Positions 46,627 to 55,571 are shown, numbered from the stretch's first letter. The stretch is DNA of 61,297 nt from Sphingobium phenoxybenzoativorans (GCF_001757355.1 NZ_MINO01000021.1:1-61297), one strand, 5' to 3'. Numbers and translations: made by a program. Notes: generated from the letters alone by a model not told the origin.

Positions 46627-47340
46627 TCACGCCTGAGGCAATTGAATCTTGATCGGGAGCGCTGGACGCGCGCCGCTGGACCCGGCTTTGCAGGCAACAG
46701 CCCTGAAGCGCTTGTCCAAGCATAGCCAGATTTCGTCCAGCCATCCGCCGCGAGCGACCGTGATCCGCATCATGTTTGCCCGCATCCCGGGATTTGCCGC
46801 GGCAACCGCGTTGGCGACATCTCTCACTAGCAAATTCCGTCTACGCGACAGGATCGCCATATCCGGGAAATTCAGCTTCTCATAAAGCTTGCGGGACTGA
46901 TCGAAGTAGACGGACGGACGCGTGGTCATGCAGGTTCCATGCTTCGCCCACTCATGCTGGATCAACTGCGCCGAAGGGGTGGAACATATGTTCGCGCGAA
47001 TTACCGGAGGCGGCAGCGATGCCGCTGGCCGGCAATATTGCGGCCAAGTCTTTCCGGCTCCGTCCGGCCAAAGCCCATGCAGCGTAAAACCGAACCGCTT
47101 TCCCCCGTCGCCACAACGAAAGGCATCTCCGGCGCGGCTGGCACGCGCACATATCTGGGGGGACCAGGTCAAAGCCAGCGTGTAGCCAGCGATCGGGATA
47201 TCCCGCTTCGGCTCCCTCGCCGTCGCACCTTCCACACGCACATGCGGAATGGTGCTGGGCGGCCTGCATTGCCAAGCCTGCGCTCGCGCCGTGGGCGCGA
47301 AAGTCATAGCGATCAGGACAAAGGCCAACGGCCTATGCAT
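46627..47340 (-). CDS. Secreted ribonuclease T2 family protein
   Basis: The 237-residue protein has a signal (FVLIAMTFAPTARA) and both RNase T2 active-site boxes: FTLHGLWPDG (CAS I) and HEWAKHGTCM (CAS II). It would degrade RNA in the periplasm. I chose ATG 47340. Its first codons overlap the end of nadC by 8 bases. No cognate immunity gene is apparent, and periplasmic RNase T2 usually needs none. Confidence 0.88.
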   Translation of the reverse strand: MHRPLAFVLIAMTFAPTARAQAWQCRPPSTIPHVRVEGATAREPKRDIPIAGYTLALTWSPQICARASRAGDAFRCGDGGKRFGFTLHGLWPDGAGKTWPQYCRPAASLPPPVIRANICSTPSAQLIQHEWAKHGTCMTTRPSVYFDQSRKLYEKLNFPDMAILSRRRNLLVRDVANAVAAANPGMRANMMRITVARGGWLDEIWLCLDKRFRAVACKAGSSGARPALPIKIQLPQA

Positions 47341-48178
47341 TGGTAAAATCCAATCCGACATCCGCCGCAGGAGCGGACTGGGTCAGACGTCCGACACTGA
47401 TATAGGTCACTCCGGTCTCCGCAATCGCCCGGATGGTATCGAGACGCACGCCCCCTGACGCTTCCGTGGGCACGCGGCCGCCAATCAGCGTCACTGCGCC
47501 GCGGAGGGTTGGCGGGTCCATATTGTCCAACAGGAGATGAGTCGCTCCGGCATGCAGCGCCGGTTCAATCTGGTCAATTTTGTCGACTTCAACGATTATG
47601 CTGGCGATGCCGGCCTCCGCCGCTCGTCTCACCGCTTCCTCCACCGATCCGGCAACCGCAACATGATTGTCCTTGATCATGGCTGCGTCCCATAAACCCA
47701 TCCGGTGGTTTGTGGCGCCCCCCGTGCGCGTCGCATATTTTTCCAGCACGCGAAGGCCGGGAATGGTTTTACGCGTATCCAGCAATATAGCGCCTGTTCC
47801 GGCGATCTTGTCGACATATTGCCGGGTCATGGTCGCGATCCCGGTCAGATGCTGCACGGTATTGAGTGCGGACCGTTCCGCAGTCAGCATCGCACGCGCC
47901 TTGCCCTTCAAGCGCATGATGTCCGTTCCGGCCGCCACTTGCTGCCCTTCGTCGACCAGGATTTCCACCGTCACCTGCGGATCGAGATGCCGGAAGAACG
48001 CCTCCGCAATCGGCAGGCCAGCCACAGTCACCGCGTCCCGGCTGTCCATCACGCCGGCAAATACCGCTTCTGCGGGGATTACTGCGTCAGAGGTAATATC
48101 TCCGCCCTCCCCCAGGTCTTCCGCCAGGGTGGACCGGATGAAGGCGTCAAGATCGAAACCGGGGAGCGTAAATGTCAT
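47333..48178 (-). CDS. nadC: Nicotinate-nucleotide pyrophosphorylase
   Basis: The 281-residue enzyme converts quinolinate and PRPP to nicotinate mononucleotide in de novo NAD synthesis. EDLGEGGDITSDAV, ERSALNTVQHLTGIAT, DTRKTIPGLRVLEKYA and NHRMGLWDAAMIKDNH are diagnostic. I chose ATG 48178. The RNase T2 gene overlaps its 3' end. nadA and nadB are not in the window. Confidence 0.96.
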   Translation of the reverse strand: MTFTLPGFDLDAFIRSTLAEDLGEGGDITSDAVIPAEAVFAGVMDSRDAVTVAGLPIAEAFFRHLDPQVTVEILVDEGQQVAAGTDIMRLKGKARAMLTAERSALNTVQHLTGIATMTRQYVDKIAGTGAILLDTRKTIPGLRVLEKYATRTGGATNHRMGLWDAAMIKDNHVAVAGSVEEAVRRAAEAGIASIIVEVDKIDQIEPALHAGATHLLLDNMDPPTLRGAVTLIGGRVPTEASGGVRLDTIRAIAETGVTYISVGRLTQSAPAADVGLDFTNA

Positions 48179-48281
48179 GTGCGCGCCATAAACGAGGAAA
48201 TGGCGCTGGAACAGCCGGATGCTCACTTCATTTCGGAGGTTGAGCAGAAATTTCTTAACCGCCATCAACTATGTAGCGGTC

Positions 48282-49805
48282 ATGACCCGACGCGCCGCAC
48301 ATTCATCCGCCTGCCCGCTCGACACGCATGACGAAGCCAGCCGATTGGCCGTACTTCAAAGCCTTGAGCTGCTCGATACGCCTCCCGAGCGGGAATTCGA
48401 CGCCATCGTGCAATGCGCAAAGAGCGCGTTGGATTGCCAGATAGCGCTGGTATCCATCGTCGATGATCACCGGCAATGGTTCAAAGCCAAATGTGGTCTG
48501 GACGCGGCCCAAACACCGCGCGAGCAGGCATTTTGCGCCCATGCCGTAGCCGCGGAAGCTCTGCTCGTCGTGCCCGACGCCACGGCTGACCCACGATTTG
48601 CCGCCAACCCCCTCGTAACGGGCGCTCCCCATATCCGATTCTATGCAGGTGTGCCGATCTATGCGGACGGCGGCGAGATGCATCCCGGCGCCCATCCTCT
48701 GGGCACGCTCTGCGTCATCGATGATAAACCGCGGAACCTCTCAGCAGTCGACGAGAAAATATTGCGGGATCTGGCCAGCCTGGTGGAATCGCTCATAGTC
48801 GCGAGGAAGACGGCAGCCAACGCAATCCGTCTGTCGGAAGAACGGCGTGCTATGCTGCAGCAACTGGATCTCAATCACCGCCAGTTCAAGCAGGCGGAAC
48901 GCATGGCCAATATCGGATCATGGCGGCTCGATCTGCTGGAGGAGAATCTGGAATGGTCTGATCAGGTCTACGCCATTCATGAGCTGGCGCGCAGCGCGAT
49001 TCCCCCTTTGGTGAAAGCGCTGGAATATTATCCGCCTCAAGCGCGTGCGGCTGTCTCCGCCGCACTGACCCGGACGATCCAGACCGGCGAGTCGATGGAT
49101 GAGGAGTCGGATTTCATCACGGCGCGTGGCGCCCTGCGCCGCGTTCGCACTATGGGAGAGCTTGAGATGCGCGATGGCCAGGCCGTCGCCGTCATCGGCG
49201 TGTTTCAGGACATTACGAGCCGCCATGCGCTGGAGCAGGCTTTGCGCGAAACGGCGCATGTCGATGACCTGACCAAAATCGCCAATCGCGCGCATTTCAA
49301 TCAAGTCGCGGATCAGGAAATTTCAGCGGCCAGGCAGCGTGACGAGAGTCTTGCCCTGATCCTGATAGATCTCGACCATTTCAAGACTGTCAATGATCGC
49401 TGCGGCCACATGGCGGGGGATGATCTTCTGCGGTTGATGGCGGCCAAGCTGCGCGCGCCCTATCTGGCCGAATGCTTTGCCGCGCGGCTGGGTGGCGACG
49501 AATTTGTCTTGCTCATCCCTGCGCGAAAGGCGGGAGGCAATCTCACACGCCTTATCGGCAGACTTCTGGGAGATTTGCGCCATCCCGTCAGACATGATGA
49601 TGGCATAATTCCGGTTTCCGGGACCATAGGCGCAAGTTGGCTGGACGACACGGTCCGGGACCGTAGCGAATTGCTCCACAGGGCGGATGTGGCGCTTTAT
49701 GAGGCGAAACGGATCAGTCGTGGGACGGCAACCATTTTCGGACAGGCGGGGCTGATCACGCCCGGCGACGGCAAGTCAACGCCAGCCTTGAGAGCCGTTC
49801 ACTAG
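48282..49805 (+). CDS. GAF-PAS-GGDEF diguanylate cyclase
   Basis: The 507-residue cytosolic enzyme has an N-terminal GAF domain (about residues 20-165, CQIALVSIVDDHRQWFKAKCG), a PAS-like region (about 195-310) and a C-terminal GGDEF domain. The signature LGGDEFVLL is intact, with DDLTKIANRAHF leading it. It should synthesise cyclic-di-GMP in response to a GAF-sensed signal. ATG 48282 is chosen. It is divergent from nadC. Confidence 0.92.
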   Translation: MTRRAAHSSACPLDTHDEASRLAVLQSLELLDTPPEREFDAIVQCAKSALDCQIALVSIVDDHRQWFKAKCGLDAAQTPREQAFCAHAVAAEALLVVPDATADPRFAANPLVTGAPHIRFYAGVPIYADGGEMHPGAHPLGTLCVIDDKPRNLSAVDEKILRDLASLVESLIVARKTAANAIRLSEERRAMLQQLDLNHRQFKQAERMANIGSWRLDLLEENLEWSDQVYAIHELARSAIPPLVKALEYYPPQARAAVSAALTRTIQTGESMDEESDFITARGALRRVRTMGELEMRDGQAVAVIGVFQDITSRHALEQALRETAHVDDLTKIANRAHFNQVADQEISAARQRDESLALILIDLDHFKTVNDRCGHMAGDDLLRLMAAKLRAPYLAECFAARLGGDEFVLLIPARKAGGNLTRLIGRLLGDLRHPVRHDDGIIPVSGTIGASWLDDTVRDRSELLHRADVALYEAKRISRGTATIFGQAGLITPGDGKSTPALRAVH

Positions 49806-49847
49806 CCGCCGGAATTACCGCCCAATCAGATTGAGGGCACCAACGCC

Positions 49848-50633
49848 TTACAGGGAAAACATGCCCTCAATCACCGTGCGGCATTGCCCGGTCAGGACGA
49901 CCCGATCGTCTGTGAGAAGGCAGTCGATATACCCCCCGCGACGCGAAGCCTGAAAAGCCGTGATGGAAGGCTTGCCAAGGCGCTGCGCCCAATAAGGCAC
50001 GATGATCGAATGGGCCGATCCCGTCACGGGATCCTCGTCTATGCCAGCGCCCGGAGCGAAAACGCGGCTGACAATATCAGTCCCTGTTCCGGGAGCCGTG
50101 GCGATAAGCAAAATGTCGCCATGCTCCTTCAGGGAGGAGAAGTCAGGCGTCAGCGCCTCAATCGCATCCTGAGCCCGATAGAGGAAAACGGCATAGCCGC
50201 CGTCACGCCAGAGCGTTTCGACAACATCTCCCCCCATGGCTTGGGCCAGTTCAGGCAATGCTTTATGCGCCGGCGCCCAAGCGGGGAGAGACAGAGCATA
50301 TCCGTCCTCCCGTCGGCTGACGTCCAATACCCCGGCATGGCGGGTACGGAACCTGATCGAGTCCCCAGCCATCAGAACATGCGCGCTCGCCAGCGTTGCA
50401 TGGCCGCAAAGCTTCACCTCCACCGCCGGCGTAAACCAACGCAGTTCGTAATCCGCATCCGCATCGCCCACTGCAGGAATGGTAAAGGCGGTTTCCGCAA
50501 GGTTATTTTCCGCGGCGATCGCTTGCATCACGTCATCGGGTAGCCACTGCTCGAGCGGCATTACGGCAGCCGGATTGCCGGTAAATGGGTCAGAGGCGAA
50601 GGCGTCGACCTGGACGAATGGCAATTGCGGCAT
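49848..50633 (-). CDS. PhzF-family isomerase
   Basis: The 261-residue enzyme has VQVDAFASDPFTGNPAAVMPL at the N-terminus and ENNLAETAF with the catalytic Glu. DPVTGSAHSI is also typical. Most bacterial members are not part of phenazine synthesis and have unknown substrates. No phenazine genes are here. ATG 50633 is preferred. Confidence 0.9.
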   Translation of the reverse strand: MPQLPFVQVDAFASDPFTGNPAAVMPLEQWLPDDVMQAIAAENNLAETAFTIPAVGDADADYELRWFTPAVEVKLCGHATLASAHVLMAGDSIRFRTRHAGVLDVSRREDGYALSLPAWAPAHKALPELAQAMGGDVVETLWRDGGYAVFLYRAQDAIEALTPDFSSLKEHGDILLIATAPGTGTDIVSRVFAPGAGIDEDPVTGSAHSIIVPYWAQRLGKPSITAFQASRRGGYIDCLLTDDRVVLTGQCRTVIEGMFSL

Positions 50634-50711
50634 GATGAAGCTCCTGATCAGGCTCCCCTTTTCCATCGATGCTCACCGGCGCCAAGGGCCATCATCTTCG
50701 GATTGGACCGG

Positions 50712-51290
50712 TCAGGGATAAAGCAGCCCTTCGTCCCAGCCTTGCCCCGCACGTTTGAATAGACGTCGTTCGTGAAGCCGGTATTCGCGGTCCTGCCAGA
50801 ACTCGATATGATCAGGCACAACGCGAAATCCCGACCAATGCGGCGGGCGGGTAACCTCCCTGCCTTCAAACCGGGCTTTCTGCTCATCAAAACGACGTAT
50901 GAAGGTCTCGCGCGATTCCAGCGGCCGGGACTGATCCGAAGCCCATGCGCCAAGCTGTGAATCCCTGCTACGCGTCGCGAAATAGGCGTCGGCTATGATG
51001 GGATCCACCGGCTCAACCCTGCCCTCAATCCGGATTTGCCTTCGGAGCGACTTCCAGTGAAACAGCAATGCAGCGTTGGGATTGGCGAGAAGTTGCTCCG
51101 CCTTGCGTCCTTCAAAATTCGTGTAGAACACAAAGCCTTCGGGGCCATGCCCTTTCAGGAGCACCATACGGACCGATGGCCTCCCCTGCTCATCTGCGGT
51201 CGCCAGAGCCATGGCATTGCTGTCATTGATTTCGCGATCTCGCGCTTCGGCATACCAATCATCGAACAGGGAGAATGGGTCTGTAGGCAT
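50712..51290 (-). CDS. pdxH: Pyridoxamine 5'-phosphate oxidase
   Basis: The 192-residue FMN enzyme makes pyridoxal 5'-phosphate. RMVLLKGHGPEGFVFYTN, ALLFHWKSLRRQIRIEG and PHWSGFRVVPDHIEFWQD are diagnostic. It has its own promoter region, which begins downstream of a strong terminator at 51364-51387. It is in the same direction as the phzF gene. Confidence 0.95.
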   Translation of the reverse strand: MPTDPFSLFDDWYAEARDREINDSNAMALATADEQGRPSVRMVLLKGHGPEGFVFYTNFEGRKAEQLLANPNAALLFHWKSLRRQIRIEGRVEPVDPIIADAYFATRSRDSQLGAWASDQSRPLESRETFIRRFDEQKARFEGREVTRPPHWSGFRVVPDHIEFWQDREYRLHERRLFKRAGQGWDEGLLYP

Positions 51291-51363
51291 TCAGCTTGTC
51301 TAGAAAGGCTATGCAGGACTGTCGAGCGAAACGGCAAGATAGGCGCTCTCAAGCGGGCAAAAG

Positions 51364-51387
51364 AAAAGCCCCTCAAAAGGGGCTTTT
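51364..51387. terminator. Strong bidirectional terminator
   Basis: AAAAGCCCCT (51364-51373) and AGGGGCTTTT (51378-51387) form a perfect 10-bp stem with a CAAA loop and T/A tails on both strands. On the minus strand it ends the small unit at 51418-51495, and pdxH then starts 74 bases further on. Confidence 0.9.
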
Positions 51388-51417
51388 CCAAGAGTTGAAC
51401 TTGGCTCAGCTAGTGGC

Positions 51418-51495
51418 TTAAACGTAGCCGCCGCCGAAGAGCCAGCCCCAGAAACCTTTGTGACCGGTTGTCTGGGGAGTTTTCTTCTTCTGCAT
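51418..51495 (-). CDS. Candidate 25-residue small protein
   Basis: The frame starts ATG 51495 and ends TAA 51418. It encodes MQKKKTPQTTGHKG followed by FWGWLFGGGYV: a basic N-terminus and an aromatic/Gly-rich hydrophobic C-terminus. It lies in its own unit between a structured leader (51499-51545) and a strong terminator (51364-51387). The GGGG of the leader stem, 6 bases upstream, may serve as ribosome-binding site. It is too short for confident homology. It could instead be part of a noncoding RNA. Confidence 0.5.
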   Translation of the reverse strand: MQKKKTPQTTGHKGFWGWLFGGGYV

Positions 51496-51498
51496 AAA

Positions 51499-51545
51499 AA
51501 CCCCGAATCATAAACCGCAGCTTCCCTAGCTGCAGAATCGGGGTT
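51499..51545 (-). promoter_or_regulatory. Structured leader hairpin before the small protein
   Basis: Two nested stems: TCGGGGTT/AACCCCGA (51538-51545 with 51499-51506) outside, and GCAGCT/AGCTGC (51517-51522 with 51528-51533) inside. On the minus strand the outer stem's last arm is followed by TTTTT and then directly by the ATG. It could be an intrinsic terminator for the CHASE2 gene or a switch that masks the small gene's ribosome-binding site. Confidence 0.65.
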
Positions 51546-51570
51546 AATCTAAACAGGGGTGGTTTACAAG

Positions 51571-51593
51571 ATTTTAACCATCCATTTTAACCA
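51571..51593. promoter_or_regulatory. Tandem TTAACCA motifs (possible CtrA site)
   Basis: ATTTTAACCA occurs twice (51571-51580 and 51584-51593), 13 bases apart. TTAACCAT-like half-sites are bound by the cell-cycle regulator CtrA in alphaproteobacteria. The spacing differs from the classic TTAA-N7-TTAA. They overlap the last codons of the CHASE2 gene and lie at a promoter-like distance upstream of the small unit. Confidence 0.35.
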
Positions 51594-53905
51594 GTAAATG
51601 CCCAGTGTTTCTGCGGTTCCAGAAGTTCGAGCAGCGATGTACCGTCCGCGGGCCTGCCGATATGGTAACCTTGTCCGATGTCGCATCCCATGCCGGCGAG
51701 CATGTAAAGCGTCTCCGCCTGCTCGATTCCCTCGACCACAACCTTCATGCCCAGCGCATGCGCCAGCTCGATGGTTGACCGCATAACCGCCTGATCCTGA
51801 GCGTTGGTGGCAAGCGCAGAAGCGAAGCGCCGATCCACCTTCAATTCGCTTGCCGGAATGCGGCGCAGATATTCGAGCGTCGACATGCCGGTGCCATAGT
51901 CATCGATCGACAGGCCAACGCCCTTTGCCCGCAATTCCTCCAGCAAAGCCTGCGCCGTGCCTTCTTCGGCCATAGCCGCAGACTCAGTGACTTCCAGAAT
52001 CAGGCTCTCTGCCGGGATATCGTGCCGCAGGAGGACGGCATCAACCATATCGATGACTTCGCGGTTGGTAAGCTGGCTCGGCGATATATTGACCGAAACC
52101 GTAAAGTCCGGGACCCACTGCCGGGCATCTTTCACCAGTTGAGCGGCATCCTCCAGCACGAAGGATGTGATCTTTCCAATCCGGCCATGGCGATCGGCCA
52201 CCTCAACAAACTCGGCAGGGTTGATCGGCCCGCGGGTGGCGTGTGTCCAGCGGACGAGCGCCTCCGCACCGACAAATGTGCGCGTGGCAAGATCCAGCTT
52301 GGGCTGATAGGCAACCCATATCTGGCCGCTCTGAATGGCTTGATCCAGTTCGCCCAGCAGCGACAGCGTCCATTCCTTTGCGCCCGAGGTCGCCGGATCA
52401 TGAACCTTCCAGCCGACGCCTTGCTGGCTCGCGGCATGCGCGGCCGCAAGCGCGCTTGCCAGACGATGCGACAGCGGCATATGCGTTTCCTGATCCAGCC
52501 CGAACGCCACATCCACATCAAAGCTGCGATCGAAAACCTGGATCGGCGTACGGAAAATAAGCTGAAGCGCCTTGAACTGGTCGATCACCGTCGCCTGTTC
52601 AGGGGAAGGCGCCAGCCAGAAGAAATTGCCATCATCGCCATGGAGCAATTGCGCCCCCCCGGTCCCAAGCGTCATCCGCGTGACGATCTGTTTCAGCAGT
52701 TCCCTTTCCCGATCGGGCGGCAAGGCGCTGATGATGTCGATAAAATGCCGCACGCGCACGGCAACAAGGAAACCGGAATCCAGTTGGTCTCCATGCAGGA
52801 TGGCGGTGGCCGTGGGCAGGCCCGACACGGGATTGGTCGCGCCCTGGCTGCGCTTGCGCGCGCCAAAGCGGAGCCAGGCAGCGGCAACCATCGCGGAAAG
52901 GATGAGCACGATCGCAGGTGCCACGTCGATGAAGATATTATTGGCCTCCAACAAAAGAGGCCCCACCAATACCGCAGTCAAAGTCACGAAGGCAGCCGCG
53001 CTGCCCCATATCCGGCGCTTGGCATAAAGCAGGCAAGCCGCACCGCCCACGGCCAAGAGCCAGCCAGGCCACCAACCCAGCACCAGCGGGCGTCCGCGAA
53101 GCAATGTTTCGGCACCAGCCACCACAATGAACGGCCGCGCCGAGCGCGTCTGCCCCGGAACGAAGAACATGTCCCCCGTCGTGGGAGAGTTGATCCCGAT
53201 CAGGACATCGCGCCCCTTCACCGAAACTGCAGCGTTCGTATCAGACAGGACGTGCGCAGCGCTCAGATAAGGGATGGAAGCCACCCGGAACGAGTAATCG
53301 ATGGGATATTTTTCGTCGACGCCACCGCTGACGTTCGCAATCGCCGATTCCATGGAGCGATGAGGTTTCCCGTCAATGCTGCTGGCATAAGTCAGTGTCG
53401 CCACGCCATTCCAGAACTCAAGCCATTTGAGTTCGCTGACGGTTTCGGACACCTTGGCAATCTCTGGCATAGGCAAAACGAACTTGCCGGCCTGCGCGGT
53501 GCCGGGATTACCCAACCCGCTGGTCACCAGAACGCGGCCGGGATAGCGCGCGACCACCTGCGCCAACTGGCGATCGCCCTGCGGTTCACCGGAACGCAGA
53601 AAAATATCGATGAATACGCGGTTCGCGCCATTGTCGAACAGCCGCTGGGTCAGGGTCGCCAGCTTTTCCCGGTTCCACGGCCATGGGCCAACCTTCATCA
53701 GGGAATCGTCATCAATGCCGACGACCACCACTTTGCCGCTGACCGGCTGGGAGCGGATTTTATTTCTCAAGGTGTGAAGGGAAAGATCGAGAGGTTCACC
53801 AAAAGCCGTGACGCCAACGAGCAAAGACGCCAGCGCCAACCATATGAGAAGTTGGCGCTTCTTGAACAACGCTTTAGCGCGTGCGCGGAACGGTGCAGGC
53901 GGCAT
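51587..53905 (-). CDS. CHASE2-degenerate GGDEF-EAL membrane protein
   Basis: The 772-residue protein has an N-terminal signal-anchor helix, a periplasmic CHASE2 sensor (GKVVVVGIDDDSLMKVGPWPWNREK), and three transmembrane helices around residues 270-345. A GGDEF-like domain follows in which the active site is replaced by GDDGNFFWLAP. The C-terminal EAL domain has YQPKLDLATRTFVGAEALVRW. It is probably a cyclic-di-GMP phosphodiesterase with a regulatory, inactive cyclase domain. Confidence 0.92.
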   Translation of the reverse strand: MPPAPFRARAKALFKKRQLLIWLALASLLVGVTAFGEPLDLSLHTLRNKIRSQPVSGKVVVVGIDDDSLMKVGPWPWNREKLATLTQRLFDNGANRVFIDIFLRSGEPQGDRQLAQVVARYPGRVLVTSGLGNPGTAQAGKFVLPMPEIAKVSETVSELKWLEFWNGVATLTYASSIDGKPHRSMESAIANVSGGVDEKYPIDYSFRVASIPYLSAAHVLSDTNAAVSVKGRDVLIGINSPTTGDMFFVPGQTRSARPFIVVAGAETLLRGRPLVLGWWPGWLLAVGGAACLLYAKRRIWGSAAAFVTLTAVLVGPLLLEANNIFIDVAPAIVLILSAMVAAAWLRFGARKRSQGATNPVSGLPTATAILHGDQLDSGFLVAVRVRHFIDIISALPPDRERELLKQIVTRMTLGTGGAQLLHGDDGNFFWLAPSPEQATVIDQFKALQLIFRTPIQVFDRSFDVDVAFGLDQETHMPLSHRLASALAAAHAASQQGVGWKVHDPATSGAKEWTLSLLGELDQAIQSGQIWVAYQPKLDLATRTFVGAEALVRWTHATRGPINPAEFVEVADRHGRIGKITSFVLEDAAQLVKDARQWVPDFTVSVNISPSQLTNREVIDMVDAVLLRHDIPAESLILEVTESAAMAEEGTAQALLEELRAKGVGLSIDDYGTGMSTLEYLRRIPASELKVDRRFASALATNAQDQAVMRSTIELAHALGMKVVVEGIEQAETLYMLAGMGCDIGQGYHIGRPADGTSLLELLEPQKHWAFTG

Positions 53906-54151
53906 TGGTTAAATCCTTCCGCACCACAGTAGTCGGCAATCATTATCAAAGTGCAAACGCGCCTATGGGCTTCGCATGGCAACGATCTGAAAATTCAGCC
54001 TATAGTTGGATGGCGGACACTGATTGTCTCCGAAACGGTCAGACTAGCGACACCCGCACAGAACGCTCGGCCTAAAGCGCGCCACCCCCTTGACGCGCCG
54101 GACGCTCAACCGTAAACGCCGCCTCCTGCAAATGCCGGAAATTCGGCATAA
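53906..54151. other. Intergenic region before tRNA-Glu
   Basis: This 246-base gap has no convincing gene. It holds a possible sigma-70-type promoter for the tRNA at 54090-54118 (separate entry). The rest has no visible structure. Confidence 0.6.
54090..54118 (+). promoter_or_regulatory. Promoter of tRNA-Glu
   Basis: TTGACG (54090-54095), 17 bases, then TAAACG (54113-54118) fit a housekeeping promoter. The -10 ends 33 bases before the tRNA. Confidence 0.5.
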
Positions 54152-54226
54152 GGCCCCTTCGTCTAGCGGTCAGGACGCGGCCCTCTCACGGCTGAAACAC
54201 GGGTTCGATTCCCGTAGGGGTCACCA
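54152..54226 (+). tRNA. tRNA-Glu (CTC), likely integration site
   Basis: The cloverleaf has acceptor GGCCCCT/AGGGGTC, anticodon stem with loop CTCTCAC (anticodon CTC), T arm ACGGG-TTCGATT-CCCGT and encoded CCA. It decodes GAG. An integrase gene follows in the usual arrangement for an island inserted at a tRNA 3' end. The attachment core probably lies in its T-arm and 3' end. Confidence 0.95.
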
Positions 54227-54273
54227 GCTAAGTAGTTGATATTGTTAGGGGGAATCGCGAAAATGCGGTTTCC

Positions 54274-54291
54274 GTGGCACTTTCGTGGCAC
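54274..54291. repeat. Short direct repeat near the element end
   Basis: GTGGCAC occurs twice (54274-54280 and 54285-54291), 11 bases apart, about 50 bases inside the element's tRNA end. It resembles paired arm-type binding sites of tyrosine integrases. Confidence 0.35.
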
Positions 54292-54434
54292 ATTTGGCGT
54301 TTTTCGAGGCCACCCCAGCCCCCGTTCCAGGCTCTTTTAGATCACCTCAATAGCTGCCCAGTAGACGAGGGATTCGTTCGCGGCAGCCGCCACCGACAGG
54401 CAAGCCCTCCCCACAGACCAGCCAGACATCCGCG

Positions 54435-55571
54435 TCAGGAACCGTAGATCTGATTGAGCTTGGCTGCTTCGCGGCCATAGTCCGCGTGATCGATCCATTT
54501 CGAGTAGTGCCGGAACAGCATTGCCGCGCTCTTGTGGCCAAGCTGGCGGGCGATATAGGCCGGGTTCACCCCGCCCATCAGCGCCGTCGTCGCGTAAGTG
54601 TGGCGCGTTTGATAGGCATCACGGCTGCGGATGCCGAGCGCACGCAGTGCGGGATGGAAATAGAGCTTCCGCTGATCCTGCACGTCCGGCCACGGCGTGT
54701 TTGTGACCGGGTTGATGAAGATCGGCGAATCGAGCCCCCGCATGAAGCTGTGCGCCTTCTGGCGTCTAAGCACGGCCATCATTCGCGGAGTAAGATCGAC
54801 GTCGCGCACGGTCCTGGTCTTGGTCGATTTCTCCACGGCCCGGACGCGGGCACGCTCGACCCGGATGGACTGGCGCTTCCAGTCGACGTCGCGCCACTGG
54901 ACGACGATCTGTTCGCTGGGACGCATGCCGGTCCCGAAGGCGAACTCATACCAGTTCCAGACCTGCTCGTCGTAACGCTCGTGCATATAGGTGAGGATGC
55001 GTTCGGTCTCTTCCCGGTCGAACGGGTCCGGCTCGCGTTTCTGATGCTTCTGGCTCTTGATCCGTTCCAGCGGCGAGCGGTCGATCAGCTCGTCGTCGAG
55101 AGCCATCTCGAAGATGCCGCGCAGCGGAATGACGTTGTTGTTGATCGTCTTGCCGCTGACCTGCTTCGCCCGGTCGGCGATGACCTTCTTGATCTCGCTC
55201 GGCTTGATGCTCTTGAGTTGCCGCTCACCGAAAGCCGGCGACCAGACATTATTGATCGCCGACACATAGTCGGACATCGTCGATTTCTCGACTACGAGCG
55301 TTGCGAGCCACTCTTTCGCATAAGTCTTGAAGCCCGCGTATTTGTTCCGGTCGGGTTTGGCATCACCCTTGGGAAACGTGCTTTCATAATCGAAGACGCC
55401 GAGATCGATTTCCTGATGGACACGGGCCATCAAGCGCTCGGCCGCCTTGATGTTAGCGGATGTGGGTTGGAGCTGGAGCGTTTCGCGATAGAGCCGCCCG
55501 TTCCAGCGGAAGCGGACGCGAATGCAGCTTTTCAGCGGCTCGACGCCAGTCCCTGGCCGTTTTCTACCCAT
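54435..55571 (-). CDS. Tyrosine-type integrase of the integrated element
   Basis: The 378-residue integrase has an N-terminal arm-binding domain (CIRVRFRWNGRLYRETLQLQ), a core-binding region and a catalytic domain. GTGMRPSEQIVVQW carries Arg, TRHTYATTALM the second Arg box, and LGHKSAAMLFRHYSKW the His and Tyr nucleophile region. It recombines the tRNA-Glu attB with the element's attP. I chose ATG 55571, which overlaps the excisionase end by 40 bases. The tyrosine placement is slightly offset from the chromosomal XerD. Confidence 0.9.
   Translation of the reverse strand: MGRKRPGTGVEPLKSCIRVRFRWNGRLYRETLQLQPTSANIKAAERLMARVHQEIDLGVFDYESTFPKGDAKPDRNKYAGFKTYAKEWLATLVVEKSTMSDYVSAINNVWSPAFGERQLKSIKPSEIKKVIADRAKQVSGKTINNNVIPLRGIFEMALDDELIDRSPLERIKSQKHQKREPDPFDREETERILTYMHERYDEQVWNWYEFAFGTGMRPSEQIVVQWRDVDWKRQSIRVERARVRAVEKSTKTRTVRDVDLTPRMMAVLRRQKAHSFMRGLDSPIFINPVTNTPWPDVQDQRKLYFHPALRALGIRSRDAYQTRHTYATTALMGGVNPAYIARQLGHKSAAMLFRHYSKWIDHADYGREAAKLNQIYGS

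Noticed and set aside
52022..53932. A 636-codon plus-strand frame opposite the CHASE2-EAL gene
   Set aside because: The CHASE2 and EAL motifs are on the minus strand. The plus frame is low-complexity Arg/Gly/Ala-rich without a start signal.
53881..54075. A 64-codon frame before tRNA-Glu
   Set aside because: It overlaps the start region of the CHASE2 gene, has no ribosome-binding site and no recognisable motif.
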